Shown: positions 43,342-51,851 of the stretch, one piece after another
Numbering within the stretch: the first letter of the stretch is position 1
Layout of the letters: every line of letters begins with the position of its first letter
Assembly (NCBI GenBank): GCA_963822825.1
Contig: CAWGIW010000007.1
Location: 1 to 64,000, forward strand
Length of the DNA: 64,000 nt
Direction: 5' to 3'
Origin: JAWWPY01 sp963822825
GTDB taxonomy: Bacteria > Actinomycetota > Actinomycetes > Streptosporangiales > Streptosporangiaceae
Position numbers and translations under genes: made by a program
The notes under the pieces: model-generated
Told to the model about the DNA's origin: nothing
The model's input: the letters and a program-made list of their open reading frames with translations, nothing else
Databases searched by the model: none

Positions 43342-44598
43342 TCAGGGGAGCCAGGGCGACTTGAAGGTCTGGACCGGCGACGAGCCCACCGAGCCAACCG
43401 GCAGAACCTGGACGAAATTGCTGTTCTGCCACTGGAAGACGAACGTGGGGGCGGCGATGTTCTTGCCTACGCTGTCGAATTGCGCGGGTCCCTGCACGGT
43501 CTGCAGGGTGACGCCACTGTGCAGGTAGCTAATGATCTTGGCATTGTCGAGGCTCTTGGTCGCGTTGACCGCGTCCACCAGGACTTCGCCCGCCGAGTAG
43601 GCCTCGGCCACGTCGGCGTTGACGCCTGAGGCGGTGCCCCCGAACTTGGCGATGTAGTCCTGGACCATCACGTGGCTCAGCGCGTCAGGGAAGCCGCCGT
43701 ACCAGCCGTCCGGCACCATCATCCCGTTCGCGTTGCCCGGCCCGACACTGTTCAGGAAGGCCAGGCCCTGGTCCGGCCCGGACGTCGCGATGAACTCCTT
43801 CGGGGTGTAGCCCTGCTGCTCGAACCCGTGGATGAAGGCCAGTACGGTCGGCACGTCGACCGAGCCGAGCACCACGATGTCCGGCTTCAGCGCCGCCACC
43901 GCGCGTGCGTACGGAGCCAGGTTGGTGGCGGTGATGGGGGCGGCCTCGTTGGAGTAGCGGGTCTGGATCCCGGCGTTCTGCAGATATGTCTGGGCGGCCT
44001 TCACCGGCGGGTCGGCGAACGGGTCGGACACCATCGGGTAGGCGGCGGTCTTCGGTCGCTGGCTGGCGGGCAGGGAGGCGACCCATCTAGCGAACGGCAG
44101 CACCTGGTTGACGACCGGCGCGCTGACGCCGAACAGATTACGCTCGTTCAGCGCGTAGACGCCCGGCGCGCCGCCGGAGCCTTCCACGAGGGCGTACCCG
44201 TAGTGCTGCGCGACCGGTCCGGCCTGCTCGGTCAGCAACGAGGAGAACGGCCCGAGGACGAAGTTGACATGGTCGGTGGCGATCAGCGTGGTGTACTGCT
44301 GCTGGGTGATATTTGGCAGGCTCTTGTCGTCGAGGATGACCAGTTTGACCTGGTGGCCAAGCAGGCCGCCGGCGGCGTTGACATCGCTGGCCCATAGCTG
44401 GTAACCCTGCAAGCTGGCCTGGCCGTCCGTCATGAATTGCCCGGTCAGCGGGAGCGAAATCCCGACGGTGACCGCGTTGCCGCCATCGGCGGCGGCCGTG
44501 GTGGCGCTGGTCGTGCCGCCGCCGCACGCGGCGGCGGATATGGCGGTGGCCGCGGCAGCGGCCATGAGCGCCAGGAACCTGGGGCGGGGGCGCCTCAT
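43342..44598 (-). CDS. ABC transporter substrate-binding lipoprotein (Leu/Ile/Val-binding type), copy 1
   Basis: 418 residues. Signal peptide with lipobox ending SAAAC, modified Cys near 25, then the periplasmic-binding-protein type 6 fold (VTVGISLPLTGQFMTDGQ, AAGGLLGHQVKLVILDD, ATSGPDQGLAFL, NADVAEAYSAGEVLVDAV). It is closely related to the protein encoded just upstream; the C-terminal SYLHSGVTLQTVQGPAQF is nearly identical. Amino acid, amide or aromatic ligands are all possible. The ATG has GGGAGA six bases upstream. Confidence 0.9.
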   Translation of the reverse strand: MRRPRPRFLALMAAAAATAISAAACGGGTTSATTAAADGGNAVTVGISLPLTGQFMTDGQASLQGYQLWASDVNAAGGLLGHQVKLVILDDKSLPNITQQQYTTLIATDHVNFVLGPFSSLLTEQAGPVAQHYGYALVEGSGGAPGVYALNERNLFGVSAPVVNQVLPFARWVASLPASQRPKTAAYPMVSDPFADPPVKAAQTYLQNAGIQTRYSNEAAPITATNLAPYARAVAALKPDIVVLGSVDVPTVLAFIHGFEQQGYTPKEFIATSGPDQGLAFLNSVGPGNANGMMVPDGWYGGFPDALSHVMVQDYIAKFGGTASGVNADVAEAYSAGEVLVDAVNATKSLDNAKIISYLHSGVTLQTVQGPAQFDSVGKNIAAPTFVFQWQNSNFVQVLPVGSVGSSPVQTFKSPWLP

Positions 44599-44623
44599 CT
44601 TGTTTCTCCCTTCCTTGACAGGA

Positions 44624-44694
44624 GTGCGCGGGGCGGACGGCCCGCCGGCGGGCATCAGGCGCCCGCCGGGCCGGTCCCTGTCCGCCCCGCGCAC
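44624..44694 (-). terminator. Long stem-loop between the two binding-protein genes
   Basis: Perfect 15-base outer arms (44624-44638 and 44680-44694) enclose a second GC-rich stem. Standing between tandem binding-protein genes and ahead of the permease genes, it probably lets only part of transcription through and protects the 3' end of the first transcript, giving more binding protein than permease. Confidence 0.75.
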
Positions 44695-44702
44695 TACACC
44701 GG

Positions 44703-45965
44703 TCAGCTGCCCCAGTTCGGCTTCGGGTTGACGATCGTCACCGAACCGGCGGCCGTGGAGGGCAACACCTGCACGAACTTGCTGCCACTCTGCCACTGGA
44801 AGATGAACTTGTCGGCCACGGTGTTCTCGCCCACGCTGTTGAACTTCGCGGGCCCCTGCACGGTCTGCAGCGTCACGCCGCTATGCAGGTACGAGATGAT
44901 CTTAGAGTTTTCCACGCTCTTGGTGGCGGTGACCGCCGCGGCCGTCACCTCGCCGACCGAGTACGCCTCGGCCACGTCGGCATTGATGTCAGACGGGGTG
45001 CCACCGTACTTCGCGATGTAGGCCGCGACCATCGCCTGGCTCAGCGGGTTGCTGAGCCCGCCGTACCAGCCGTTGGGCACCATGATGCCGGCCGTGTTGC
45101 GCGCTCCCACACTGCTGACGAACGCGGCGCCCTGGTCCGGCCCGGACGTCGCGGCGAAGATCTTCGGGTTGTAATGCTGCTGCTCGAAGGCCTGGATGAA
45201 CGCGGTGGCGGTGGGCACGTCCACGGAGCCGAGGATGACCATCTGCGCGCCGGTGGCGGCCACTGAGTCCGCGCCCGCCTTGTAGTCCGGGTTCTCAGCC
45301 GGGTAGATCTTGGAGTAGACGGTCCTGACGCCGGCCTTCTGCAAGATGGCCTGCGCGGTCAAGGTCATCGGATCGGCGAACGGGTCGTTCACCATCGGGT
45401 AGGCGGCCGTCGTCGGCCGCTCGCTGGGCGGCAGCGACGCCACCCAGTTGGCGAACGGCACCAGCTGGTCAGCGACGGGCGGGCTGACGGCGAACACGTT
45501 GGGCAGATTGAGCTGGAAGACCGCCGGGCCGCCTCCGGCGCCCTCGGGGAACGCGTAGCCGTAACGGGCCGCAACCTTCGCGGCCGGGACCGTCAGCAGG
45601 GTGGAGAACGGCCCGAACACCAGGCTCACCTTCTCCTGAGCGATGAGTTTGGTGTAGTTGGTCGTGACGGTGGTCGGGTCGCTGGCGTCGTTGAGGAACA
45701 CCATCTGCACCTTGCGGCCGCCGTCCAGGCCGCCGTGGCTGTTGATGTAGTTCTGCCAGAGCAGGTAGCCGCGCTGGAATGCCTGGCCATCGACGGAGTT
45801 GTCGCCCGTCAGCGAGAGCGAAGTTCCGATGAGGATGGGCGATTTGCTGCCACTGCTGTTTCCAGAAGTGCTGGTGGTGCCGCTGCTACTGCAAGCGGCG
45901 ACGATCATCGCGGCTAGGGCGATGATCGCGGCGAGAGACAAGAACCGGGTGCGGTGAGGTCTCAT
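44703..45965 (-). CDS. ABC transporter substrate-binding lipoprotein (Leu/Ile/Val-binding type), copy 2
   Basis: 420 residues. Signal helix with lipobox IVAAC, modified Cys at 25, and a Ser/Gly/Thr-rich linker before the fold (ILIGTSLSLTGDNSVDGQAF, NSHGGLDGGRKVQMVFLND, ATSGPDQGAAFV, NADVAEAYSVGEV). AGGAGG five bases before ATG 45965 predicts strong translation. First of the transporter genes and separated from copy 1 by a stem-loop. The N-terminal ligand lobes differ more than the C-terminal parts, suggesting different specificities. Confidence 0.92.
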   Translation of the reverse strand: MRPHRTRFLSLAAIIALAAMIVAACSSSGTTSTSGNSSGSKSPILIGTSLSLTGDNSVDGQAFQRGYLLWQNYINSHGGLDGGRKVQMVFLNDASDPTTVTTNYTKLIAQEKVSLVFGPFSTLLTVPAAKVAARYGYAFPEGAGGGPAVFQLNLPNVFAVSPPVADQLVPFANWVASLPPSERPTTAAYPMVNDPFADPMTLTAQAILQKAGVRTVYSKIYPAENPDYKAGADSVAATGAQMVILGSVDVPTATAFIQAFEQQHYNPKIFAATSGPDQGAAFVSSVGARNTAGIMVPNGWYGGLSNPLSQAMVAAYIAKYGGTPSDINADVAEAYSVGEVTAAAVTATKSVENSKIISYLHSGVTLQTVQGPAKFNSVGENTVADKFIFQWQSGSKFVQVLPSTAAGSVTIVNPKPNWGS

Positions 45966-46071
45966 CCGGTCCTCCTTCCAGTTCATGAATGGCCTGATGA
46001 ATAGCCAGTCGCTGGTGGCGGCCCGCTGGGCGCTTGGTCACCGGCTGGCCACGGATTGGGGTACTGGGCGC

Positions 46072-47037
46072 TCACGGTACTGCATTCGCGCCGTTGATGT
46101 CCGCCGGGTCGAGCCCGTCGGAGATATCCGCATTTTCACTTACAAGCTGGACCCCCGCGCACTGCGCTTCGAGTTCGAGAAGGGCCGCGAAGTCCTGGTC
46201 GCCGTACCCCCGGCCGACCAGGCTCTGCACGATCTGATGGACCAGCGATGCCACTGGGAGCGGCACCTCCCGCTCGCGGCCGGCGGCCAGGCCGAGGTCG
46301 AAGTCCTTACGCAGCAGGGCGGCGGTGAAGGTCGGATGAAAATCGAGGTTGACGAAGGCGGGCGTCTTGTAACGGGTGAATGTCGAACCAAGCACGCTCT
46401 TGTTAAGGCAGGCGAGAAGAGCTTCCCGGCTGATGCCACTTCGCTGCGCCAGGATGGTCACTTCCGCGAGGGATTGCGTGACCACACCGAGAAAGAGGTT
46501 ATGGCAAAGCTTTACCGTCCGGGCCAGCTCACCCTCACCCACATAGGTCGCGCCCGCGCCCAGCAGGTCCAGGTAGGGCTCGGCCGTATCGAAGGCGGCC
46601 CGCGGCCCCGAGACGGCCAGGGTCAGCCTGCCCACGCTGGCCACCTTCGGGTTCCCCATGACCGGCGCGGCCAGCAGCGTGGTGCCCCGCGGGCTCAGCG
46701 CCTCGCGCACCTGCTGTGAGACCTCGGTCGAGATGGTAGAGCAGTCAACGAGGATGGCCGGCGCGGCCTGGCCCGACATCAGGCCGGCGGGGCCGAGCAC
46801 CGCGGCCATGAGGTCCTGCGGCGTGCCGACCGTGACAAACACGATGTCCACCTCGGCCAGGTCGGCCGCGGAACCGACGACCTTCGCCCCCAGGGCAGCG
46901 AGCGGCTCCGCTTTGGCCCGGGTCCGGTTATAAACGGTGACATCGCAGTCGGCCGCGAGCAGCCGACGGGCCAGTTCGAAGCCCATCCGGCCGGTCCCGA
47001 GCCATCCCAGACGGTGCTGGTAGCCCTGCGATGCCAT
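46072..47037 (-). CDS. 3-hydroxyisobutyrate dehydrogenase-family NAD(P) oxidoreductase
   Basis: 321 residues. N-terminal Rossmann motif LGWLGTGRMGFELARRLL, substrate motif DCSTISTEVSQQVREAL, APVMGNPKVASVGRLTLAVS, and the catalytic Lys in ARTVKLCHNLF, with the helical C-terminal domain. Oxidises a 3-hydroxy acid, or reduces the semialdehyde or imine, reversibly. Start ATG 47037 is where homology begins and has GGGGGTG just upstream. First gene of the minus-strand block ahead of the binding proteins, so it may belong to the same pathway. Confidence 0.88.
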   Translation of the reverse strand: MASQGYQHRLGWLGTGRMGFELARRLLAADCDVTVYNRTRAKAEPLAALGAKVVGSAADLAEVDIVFVTVGTPQDLMAAVLGPAGLMSGQAAPAILVDCSTISTEVSQQVREALSPRGTTLLAAPVMGNPKVASVGRLTLAVSGPRAAFDTAEPYLDLLGAGATYVGEGELARTVKLCHNLFLGVVTQSLAEVTILAQRSGISREALLACLNKSVLGSTFTRYKTPAFVNLDFHPTFTAALLRKDFDLGLAAGREREVPLPVASLVHQIVQSLVGRGYGDQDFAALLELEAQCAGVQLVSENADISDGLDPADINGANAVP

Positions 47038-47289
47038 CGCCACCCCCTCATCGGTGCCCGGCTGTGGCCGGCCGGCGGTGGGCTGGCCCAGGCGAGCAAG
47101 AAAACTGCTGTAACAATCGTTTGCAGCGACAGCTTCGCGTACATGTCCCTTCCGTGTCAACGACATCCCGGTAAGTCGCGGTCGGCACTCGGCCATCACT
47201 TGCCTGGGACGGCCCGGCACCGCCCTGGCCTGCTGTCCTGTGGCCAGCAGGCCCGGCCGGGGACCCCACTGGGCGCGGGGCCGGGATGC

Positions 47290-48411
47290 TCAGGGCCGGG
47301 CCGCGTCAGGGCGCGGCGGCGGGCGTAACGCACCGAGTGGTGTGGCGGGCCGGCCTGGCGCACTCTGGCCCGCCGGGCCGTATGGTGCGGTCGAGCCGCG
47401 GATCACGAGTTCCGGGGCCAGGAAGAGGATCTTGACCGGCCCGCTATGCCCGGCGATCCGCTCCAGCAGCAGCTGCGCCGCCTCCCGGCCGACCTGGTAA
47501 TGCGGGAACCTGATGGTGGTCAGCGGCGGGCGCAGCCGGTCGATGAACGGCATGTCGTTGAAGCCGACCACCGACAGGTCCTCGGGGCAGCGCAGCCCAG
47601 CCTCGTCCAGCGCGGCGTAACAGCCCAGCGCCAGCATGTCGTTGGCCGCCACCACCGCGGTGCCCGGGCCCCTGGCCGCCACGCGACCGCGTTCCAGCAG
47701 CAGGCGGGTGCAGCGCTGGCCCTCCTCGACCGAGAATGCTTTGGCGGTCACCACCAGCTCAGGGTCCGGCGGCAGGCCCAGGGCCTCCATCGCGGTGACG
47801 AACCCGCGGTAGCGGGCGAGCCCGGTGGACACCTCCTGCGGCCCCGCGATGTGGGCGATGCGCTGATGGCCGAGCCCGGCCAGGTGGGCCACGGCCAGCC
47901 GGACGCCCCGCTCGTTGTCGACCGAGACGGACGGCAGGCTGTGGTCGTGCGCGAGCCGGTTCATCAGCACCACCGGCAGGTCCGCACGAGCCGACTCGGC
48001 GAGCACGGGATCGTTGAGATGGGCCGTGGCGAGCACGAATCCGTCCACGTGCCGCGCCCGCATCTGCTCGAAGACGATCCGTTCCCGCTCGCTGTCCCCG
48101 TCGGTGTTGCCGAGCAGCGCGACGTAGCCGGCGGCGGCGAGCCGGTCCTCGATGCCGCGCACGATCGGCGGGAAGAGCGGATTGTTCAGGTCGGGGATGA
48201 GCACCCCGACGGTGTTCGAGCGCCGGGTCCGCAGGCTGCGCGCCACCGGGTTCGGCCGGTAGCCGAGGAACTCCGCGGCCTGCAGCACCCGGAGCGCGGT
48301 GTCCTCCCGGACCAGCAGCCGGGTCTCCGGGTTGAGCGCGCGTGACGCCGTGGCCGGATGCACACCGGCCCGCGCCGCGACATCCCTGAGCGTCACGGGC
48401 GTCTCAGGCAT
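47290..48411 (-). CDS. LacI-family transcriptional regulator
   Basis: 373 residues. Helix-turn-helix and hinge helix in residues 5-60 (VTLRDVAARAGVHPATASRAL, YRPNPVARSLRTRRSNTVGV), then the periplasmic-binding-like sensor (LIPDLNNPLFPPIVRGIED, SVDNERGVRLAVAHLAGLGH, VVAANDMLALGCYAALDEAG, VVGFNDMPFIDRLRPPLTT). The C-terminal 30 residues are Pro-rich and not conserved. Divergent from the GH38 gene, which it very likely controls in response to a mannoside or free sugar. Confidence 0.92.
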   Translation of the reverse strand: MPETPVTLRDVAARAGVHPATASRALNPETRLLVREDTALRVLQAAEFLGYRPNPVARSLRTRRSNTVGVLIPDLNNPLFPPIVRGIEDRLAAAGYVALLGNTDGDSERERIVFEQMRARHVDGFVLATAHLNDPVLAESARADLPVVLMNRLAHDHSLPSVSVDNERGVRLAVAHLAGLGHQRIAHIAGPQEVSTGLARYRGFVTAMEALGLPPDPELVVTAKAFSVEEGQRCTRLLLERGRVAARGPGTAVVAANDMLALGCYAALDEAGLRCPEDLSVVGFNDMPFIDRLRPPLTTIRFPHYQVGREAAQLLLERIAGHSGPVKILFLAPELVIRGSTAPYGPAGQSAPGRPATPLGALRPPPRPDAARP

Positions 48412-48545
48412 AAACAGTCACGCTCCGCTCTGCAACCGTCCGGCAATCCCGCCCCAGCGGACTCGCGCCAGCGGATTCACCATGCATCGTATCCCTGTAT
48501 AAGGCCGGATGCTCCATGTGACGATGTCCGTGTGACGATGGAGGC
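48412..48545. promoter_or_regulatory. Divergent promoter region between lacI-type and GH38 genes
   Basis: 134 bases. The minus strand has TACGAT, a possible -10 box for the regulator. On the plus strand GTGACGATG is repeated at 48518 and 48532 just before the GH38 start, and GGAGG overlaps the region two bases from the ATG. No classical LacI palindrome is obvious, though ATGCAT at 48482-48487 is a candidate centre. Confidence 0.45.
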
Positions 48546-51500
48546 ATGCGGATCGGCAGCACCACACCGACCAGCCTCTTCGTCGGCACGGCCCAGCATC
48601 CCCGGCAGATCGTCCGCGTCACGGTGGTCAATGACCAGCCTGCCGCGGCGGGCGATAGGGACAGCCCGGTCGTGGTCCGCGTCGAGGGGGCAGGAGTTAC
48701 CACACCGGTTCCGTCCGGTGTTCCTGGCGTTGCGCCGGGAGCCGAGGCCGCGGCCGAGGTTCCGGTCGCCATCGCGGCACCGCATGGCCCTGGAAGCCGC
48801 CTGCCGGTCACCGTCATCGCGGAGACGGCGACCAGCCGGTGCGAGGCCGCGGCCGAGATCACCGTGGCCGAGCCGGGCTGGACGATGTGGATGGTCAGCC
48901 ACTTCCACTATGACCCCGTGTGGTGGAACACCCAGGGCCAGTTCACCGAGGCACGGCTGCTCCTGCCGGGCGACGACGGGGAGCTGCCGGAGGTGCGCAC
49001 CGCATTCGAGCTGGTGCGGCTGCACCTGGACGCGGCCCGGAGTGACCCGGACTACAAGTTCGTGCTCGCCGAGATCGACTACCTGAAGCCGCATTTCGAC
49101 GCGCACCCCGAGGATCGCGAAGACCTGCTCCGGCTGATCTCCGAGGGCCGCATCGAGATCGTCGGCGGCAGCTACAACGAGCCGAACACCAACCTGACCT
49201 GTGCCGAATCCACCATCCGGAACGCGATCTACGGCCTCGGCTACCAGCGCGACGTGCTCGGGGGTGACATCCGGGCGGCCTGGATGCTCGATGCGTTCGG
49301 CCACGATCCGGGCTACCCGGGGCTGATGGCCGCCGCCGGCCTGACCGAGTCCGCCTGGGCCCGGGGCCCCTTCCACCAGTGGGGCCCGCAGCGGACCGTC
49401 GGCGACAACCTGCGCATGCAGTTCCCCAGCGAGTTCGAGTGGGTGTCGCCGGACGGCGCCGGACTGCTCACCGCCTACATGCCGAACCATTACGGCGCGG
49501 GCTGGGCGACGCAGGGCGCGGCCGACCTGGCCGGGGCGGAGCGGGAGGCGCTGGCCCAGTTCGACGCGCTCGCGCCCGTGGCCGCCACCCGCAACGTGCT
49601 CCTGCCGGTCGGCGCGGACCACGTGATCCCTTCCCGCTGGGTGACGCAGATCCACCGGGACTGGAACGCCCGGTACCTCTGGCCGAGGTTCGTGACCGCA
49701 CTGCCGCGTGAGTTCTTCGCCGCGGTCCGCGCCGACGCCGCGCGTCGGGACATATGGCTGACCCCCCAGACCAGGGACATGAACCCGGTCTACCCGGGCA
49801 AGGACGTCTCCTTTATCGACACCAAGCAGGCGCAGCGCGCGGCGGAGACGGCACTGCTCGACGGCGAGCGGCTGGCCACCCTGGCCTGGCTGGCGGGCGC
49901 GCCCTACCCGGCGCCCTCGCTCGACAAGGCCTGGCGGCAGCTGGTGTTCGGGGCGCATCACGACGCGATCACCGGCACCGAGTCCGACCAGGTCTACCTG
50001 GACCTGCTGGGCGGGTGGCGGGAGGCATGGGAACGGGGTGACCAGGCGCGCCGGGACGCCGCCGGGTACCTGGCCGGGCTCGCGGACACCTCACCGCCGG
50101 AGGATCTCGCTGAGCCCCGCCCGGTGGTTGTCTTCAACACCCTGTCCTGGCCGCGGTCCGGGCTGGTCACCACCGCCCTGGAGTTCCCGGCCCCCGGACC
50201 CGAGTGGATCACCCTGCGCGACCAGTCGGCGGCCGAGGTGCAGTTCCTCGCGGAAGAAGTGCGGCGGCACGGGGACGGCACGCTCGCTGGCATCACCCTG
50301 ACGTTCCGCGCGGACGTGCCCGCCGTCGGCTACCACACGTACTGGGCGGCGGCCGCCCAGCCACCCGCGGCGCCGCCCGCGGGCTGGGAGGCCTGCCCGG
50401 GGACGGTGATCGAGAACGATGCCTTCCTGATCCAGGCCGATCCCGGACGCGGCGGGACGCTGAGCCGGATCCTGGACAAGCGGACCGGAACCGAGCTGCT
50501 GCGCTCCGATGCGCCCGGAGCCGGCGGCGGGAACGAGCTTGTCCTGCAGGAGGAATACGATTACCACCCGCGGTGGGGCGAAGGTCCCTGGCTGCTTTCC
50601 CCCAAGGACCCGGGCACGGGCTCGGCAGGCGTCGTGGCCAAGGTCGCCGCGCAGCGCTGCCCCATCGGGGCCAGGCTCGTCGCCGAACTGGCCCTCGGGG
50701 ATCTCCGGATGACCCAGGAGACGCTGCTCTGGGACGGCGGAGACCGGATCGAGTTCCGCACCCACGCCGACGGCTCGATCGGGCAGGACCGGCTGCTGCG
50801 GGTGCGCTTCCCGGCCAGCGTGCCCGGAGGGCTGCCCGTGTACCAGAGCGCGACGGCCGTCGTGGGGCGGCCCTTCGGGACGATGGGCGAGGACGTCGCC
50901 GAGCACGACTTCACCCTCGACAACCCGGCCCACGAGTGGTTCGGCCTCGGCGCCGCGGCGCGGGTGGCGCTGACCGGCCCCGGCAGGCGGCGGAGCGAAC
51001 GCGCGATCGGGGTCGCGGAGGTCATCCTGCCGCGGGCGCCGTCCGGCGGCGGCGAGCTGCCGGACGGGTGGCGGACGGCGATCCGCGACCTGGTCGCGGC
51101 GCTCGCCGGGCAGGGGGTGACGGCCACCTGCTCACGGCCGGACGGGCCGCGGTACGGCTCGCTCGACCTTGACTCCAACCTGCCCGATTGCCGCATCGCG
51201 CTCGGCGGCCCGGAGCAGAACCCATGGACCGCCCGGCTGCTCGCCGAGGCTGGCCCGGGGTTCGCGGAGACCCTCGGCCGCCAGCTGGCCGGCGGCGGCG
51301 CCGCGCGGGTCTGGGTCCCAGCCGCGCGGTCCCGCGAGCAGGTCTTCGGCCCGGGGGCGGATGTCCGGGGGCCGCGTGACCTGCCCGTGCTGATCGTGGC
51401 GGGCGGCGACCTGGCCATGGCGATCGCGGGGGTCACGGGCGACCTGGCCGATTCGGTCATCGATGTTCTGGTGCCCTCCGGGCCGGCCAGCGAGCTGGAT

Positions 51501-51851
51501 CCGGCGCTGGCCGGCCACTCGATCGGGCTGCTCAACCGGGGCACGCCCAGCAGCCTGGTCACCCCCGATGGGACGCTGCACATCGCGCTGATGCGCTCGT
51601 GCAGCGGCTGGCCGTCGGGCGTGTGGATCGACGGCGAGAAGCGCGCCGCGCCCGACGGGAGCAGCTTCGCCTGGCAGCACTGGAGCCACACGTTCGAGTA
51701 CGCGCTCGCGGCCGGGGCCGGGGACTGGCGGGACGCTGGCCTGGTCCTGGCCGGCCAGGAGTACAACCACAGCCTGCTGTGCTACCCGGCGACGATCCAT
51801 CCGGGGCCCGCTCGGAGCGCGGATGAGCCTGTGCGCCGTGCACAGTCCTGA
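48546..51851 (+). CDS. Glycoside hydrolase family 38 alpha-mannosidase
   Basis: 1101 residues in this frame. After an N-terminal beta domain, the catalytic barrel starts with HFHYDPVWW (zinc ligands H119 and D123; compare GH38 HxHxDxxW) and carries the nucleophile in MLDAFGHDPGYPG (D249). Then the three-helix bundle (FGAHHDAITGTESDQVY) and the beta-sandwich domains. Retaining exo-mannosidase acting on mannosides or glycans. No signal peptide, so probably cytoplasmic. The frame ends after HPGPARSADE, but homology continues in the next frame: removing one G from the run at 51803-51806 extends the protein through 52989. Confidence 0.93.
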   Translation: MRIGSTTPTSLFVGTAQHPRQIVRVTVVNDQPAAAGDRDSPVVVRVEGAGVTTPVPSGVPGVAPGAEAAAEVPVAIAAPHGPGSRLPVTVIAETATSRCEAAAEITVAEPGWTMWMVSHFHYDPVWWNTQGQFTEARLLLPGDDGELPEVRTAFELVRLHLDAARSDPDYKFVLAEIDYLKPHFDAHPEDREDLLRLISEGRIEIVGGSYNEPNTNLTCAESTIRNAIYGLGYQRDVLGGDIRAAWMLDAFGHDPGYPGLMAAAGLTESAWARGPFHQWGPQRTVGDNLRMQFPSEFEWVSPDGAGLLTAYMPNHYGAGWATQGAADLAGAEREALAQFDALAPVAATRNVLLPVGADHVIPSRWVTQIHRDWNARYLWPRFVTALPREFFAAVRADAARRDIWLTPQTRDMNPVYPGKDVSFIDTKQAQRAAETALLDGERLATLAWLAGAPYPAPSLDKAWRQLVFGAHHDAITGTESDQVYLDLLGGWREAWERGDQARRDAAGYLAGLADTSPPEDLAEPRPVVVFNTLSWPRSGLVTTALEFPAPGPEWITLRDQSAAEVQFLAEEVRRHGDGTLAGITLTFRADVPAVGYHTYWAAAAQPPAAPPAGWEACPGTVIENDAFLIQADPGRGGTLSRILDKRTGTELLRSDAPGAGGGNELVLQEEYDYHPRWGEGPWLLSPKDPGTGSAGVVAKVAAQRCPIGARLVAELALGDLRMTQETLLWDGGDRIEFRTHADGSIGQDRLLRVRFPASVPGGLPVYQSATAVVGRPFGTMGEDVAEHDFTLDNPAHEWFGLGAAARVALTGPGRRRSERAIGVAEVILPRAPSGGGELPDGWRTAIRDLVAALAGQGVTATCSRPDGPRYGSLDLDSNLPDCRIALGGPEQNPWTARLLAEAGPGFAETLGRQLAGGGAARVWVPAARSREQVFGPGADVRGPRDLPVLIVAGGDLAMAIAGVTGDLADSVIDVLVPSGPASELDPALAGHSIGLLNRGTPSSLVTPDGTLHIALMRSCSGWPSGVWIDGEKRAAPDGSSFAWQHWSHTFEYALAAGAGDWRDAGLVLAGQEYNHSLLCYPATIHPGPARSADEPVRRAQS

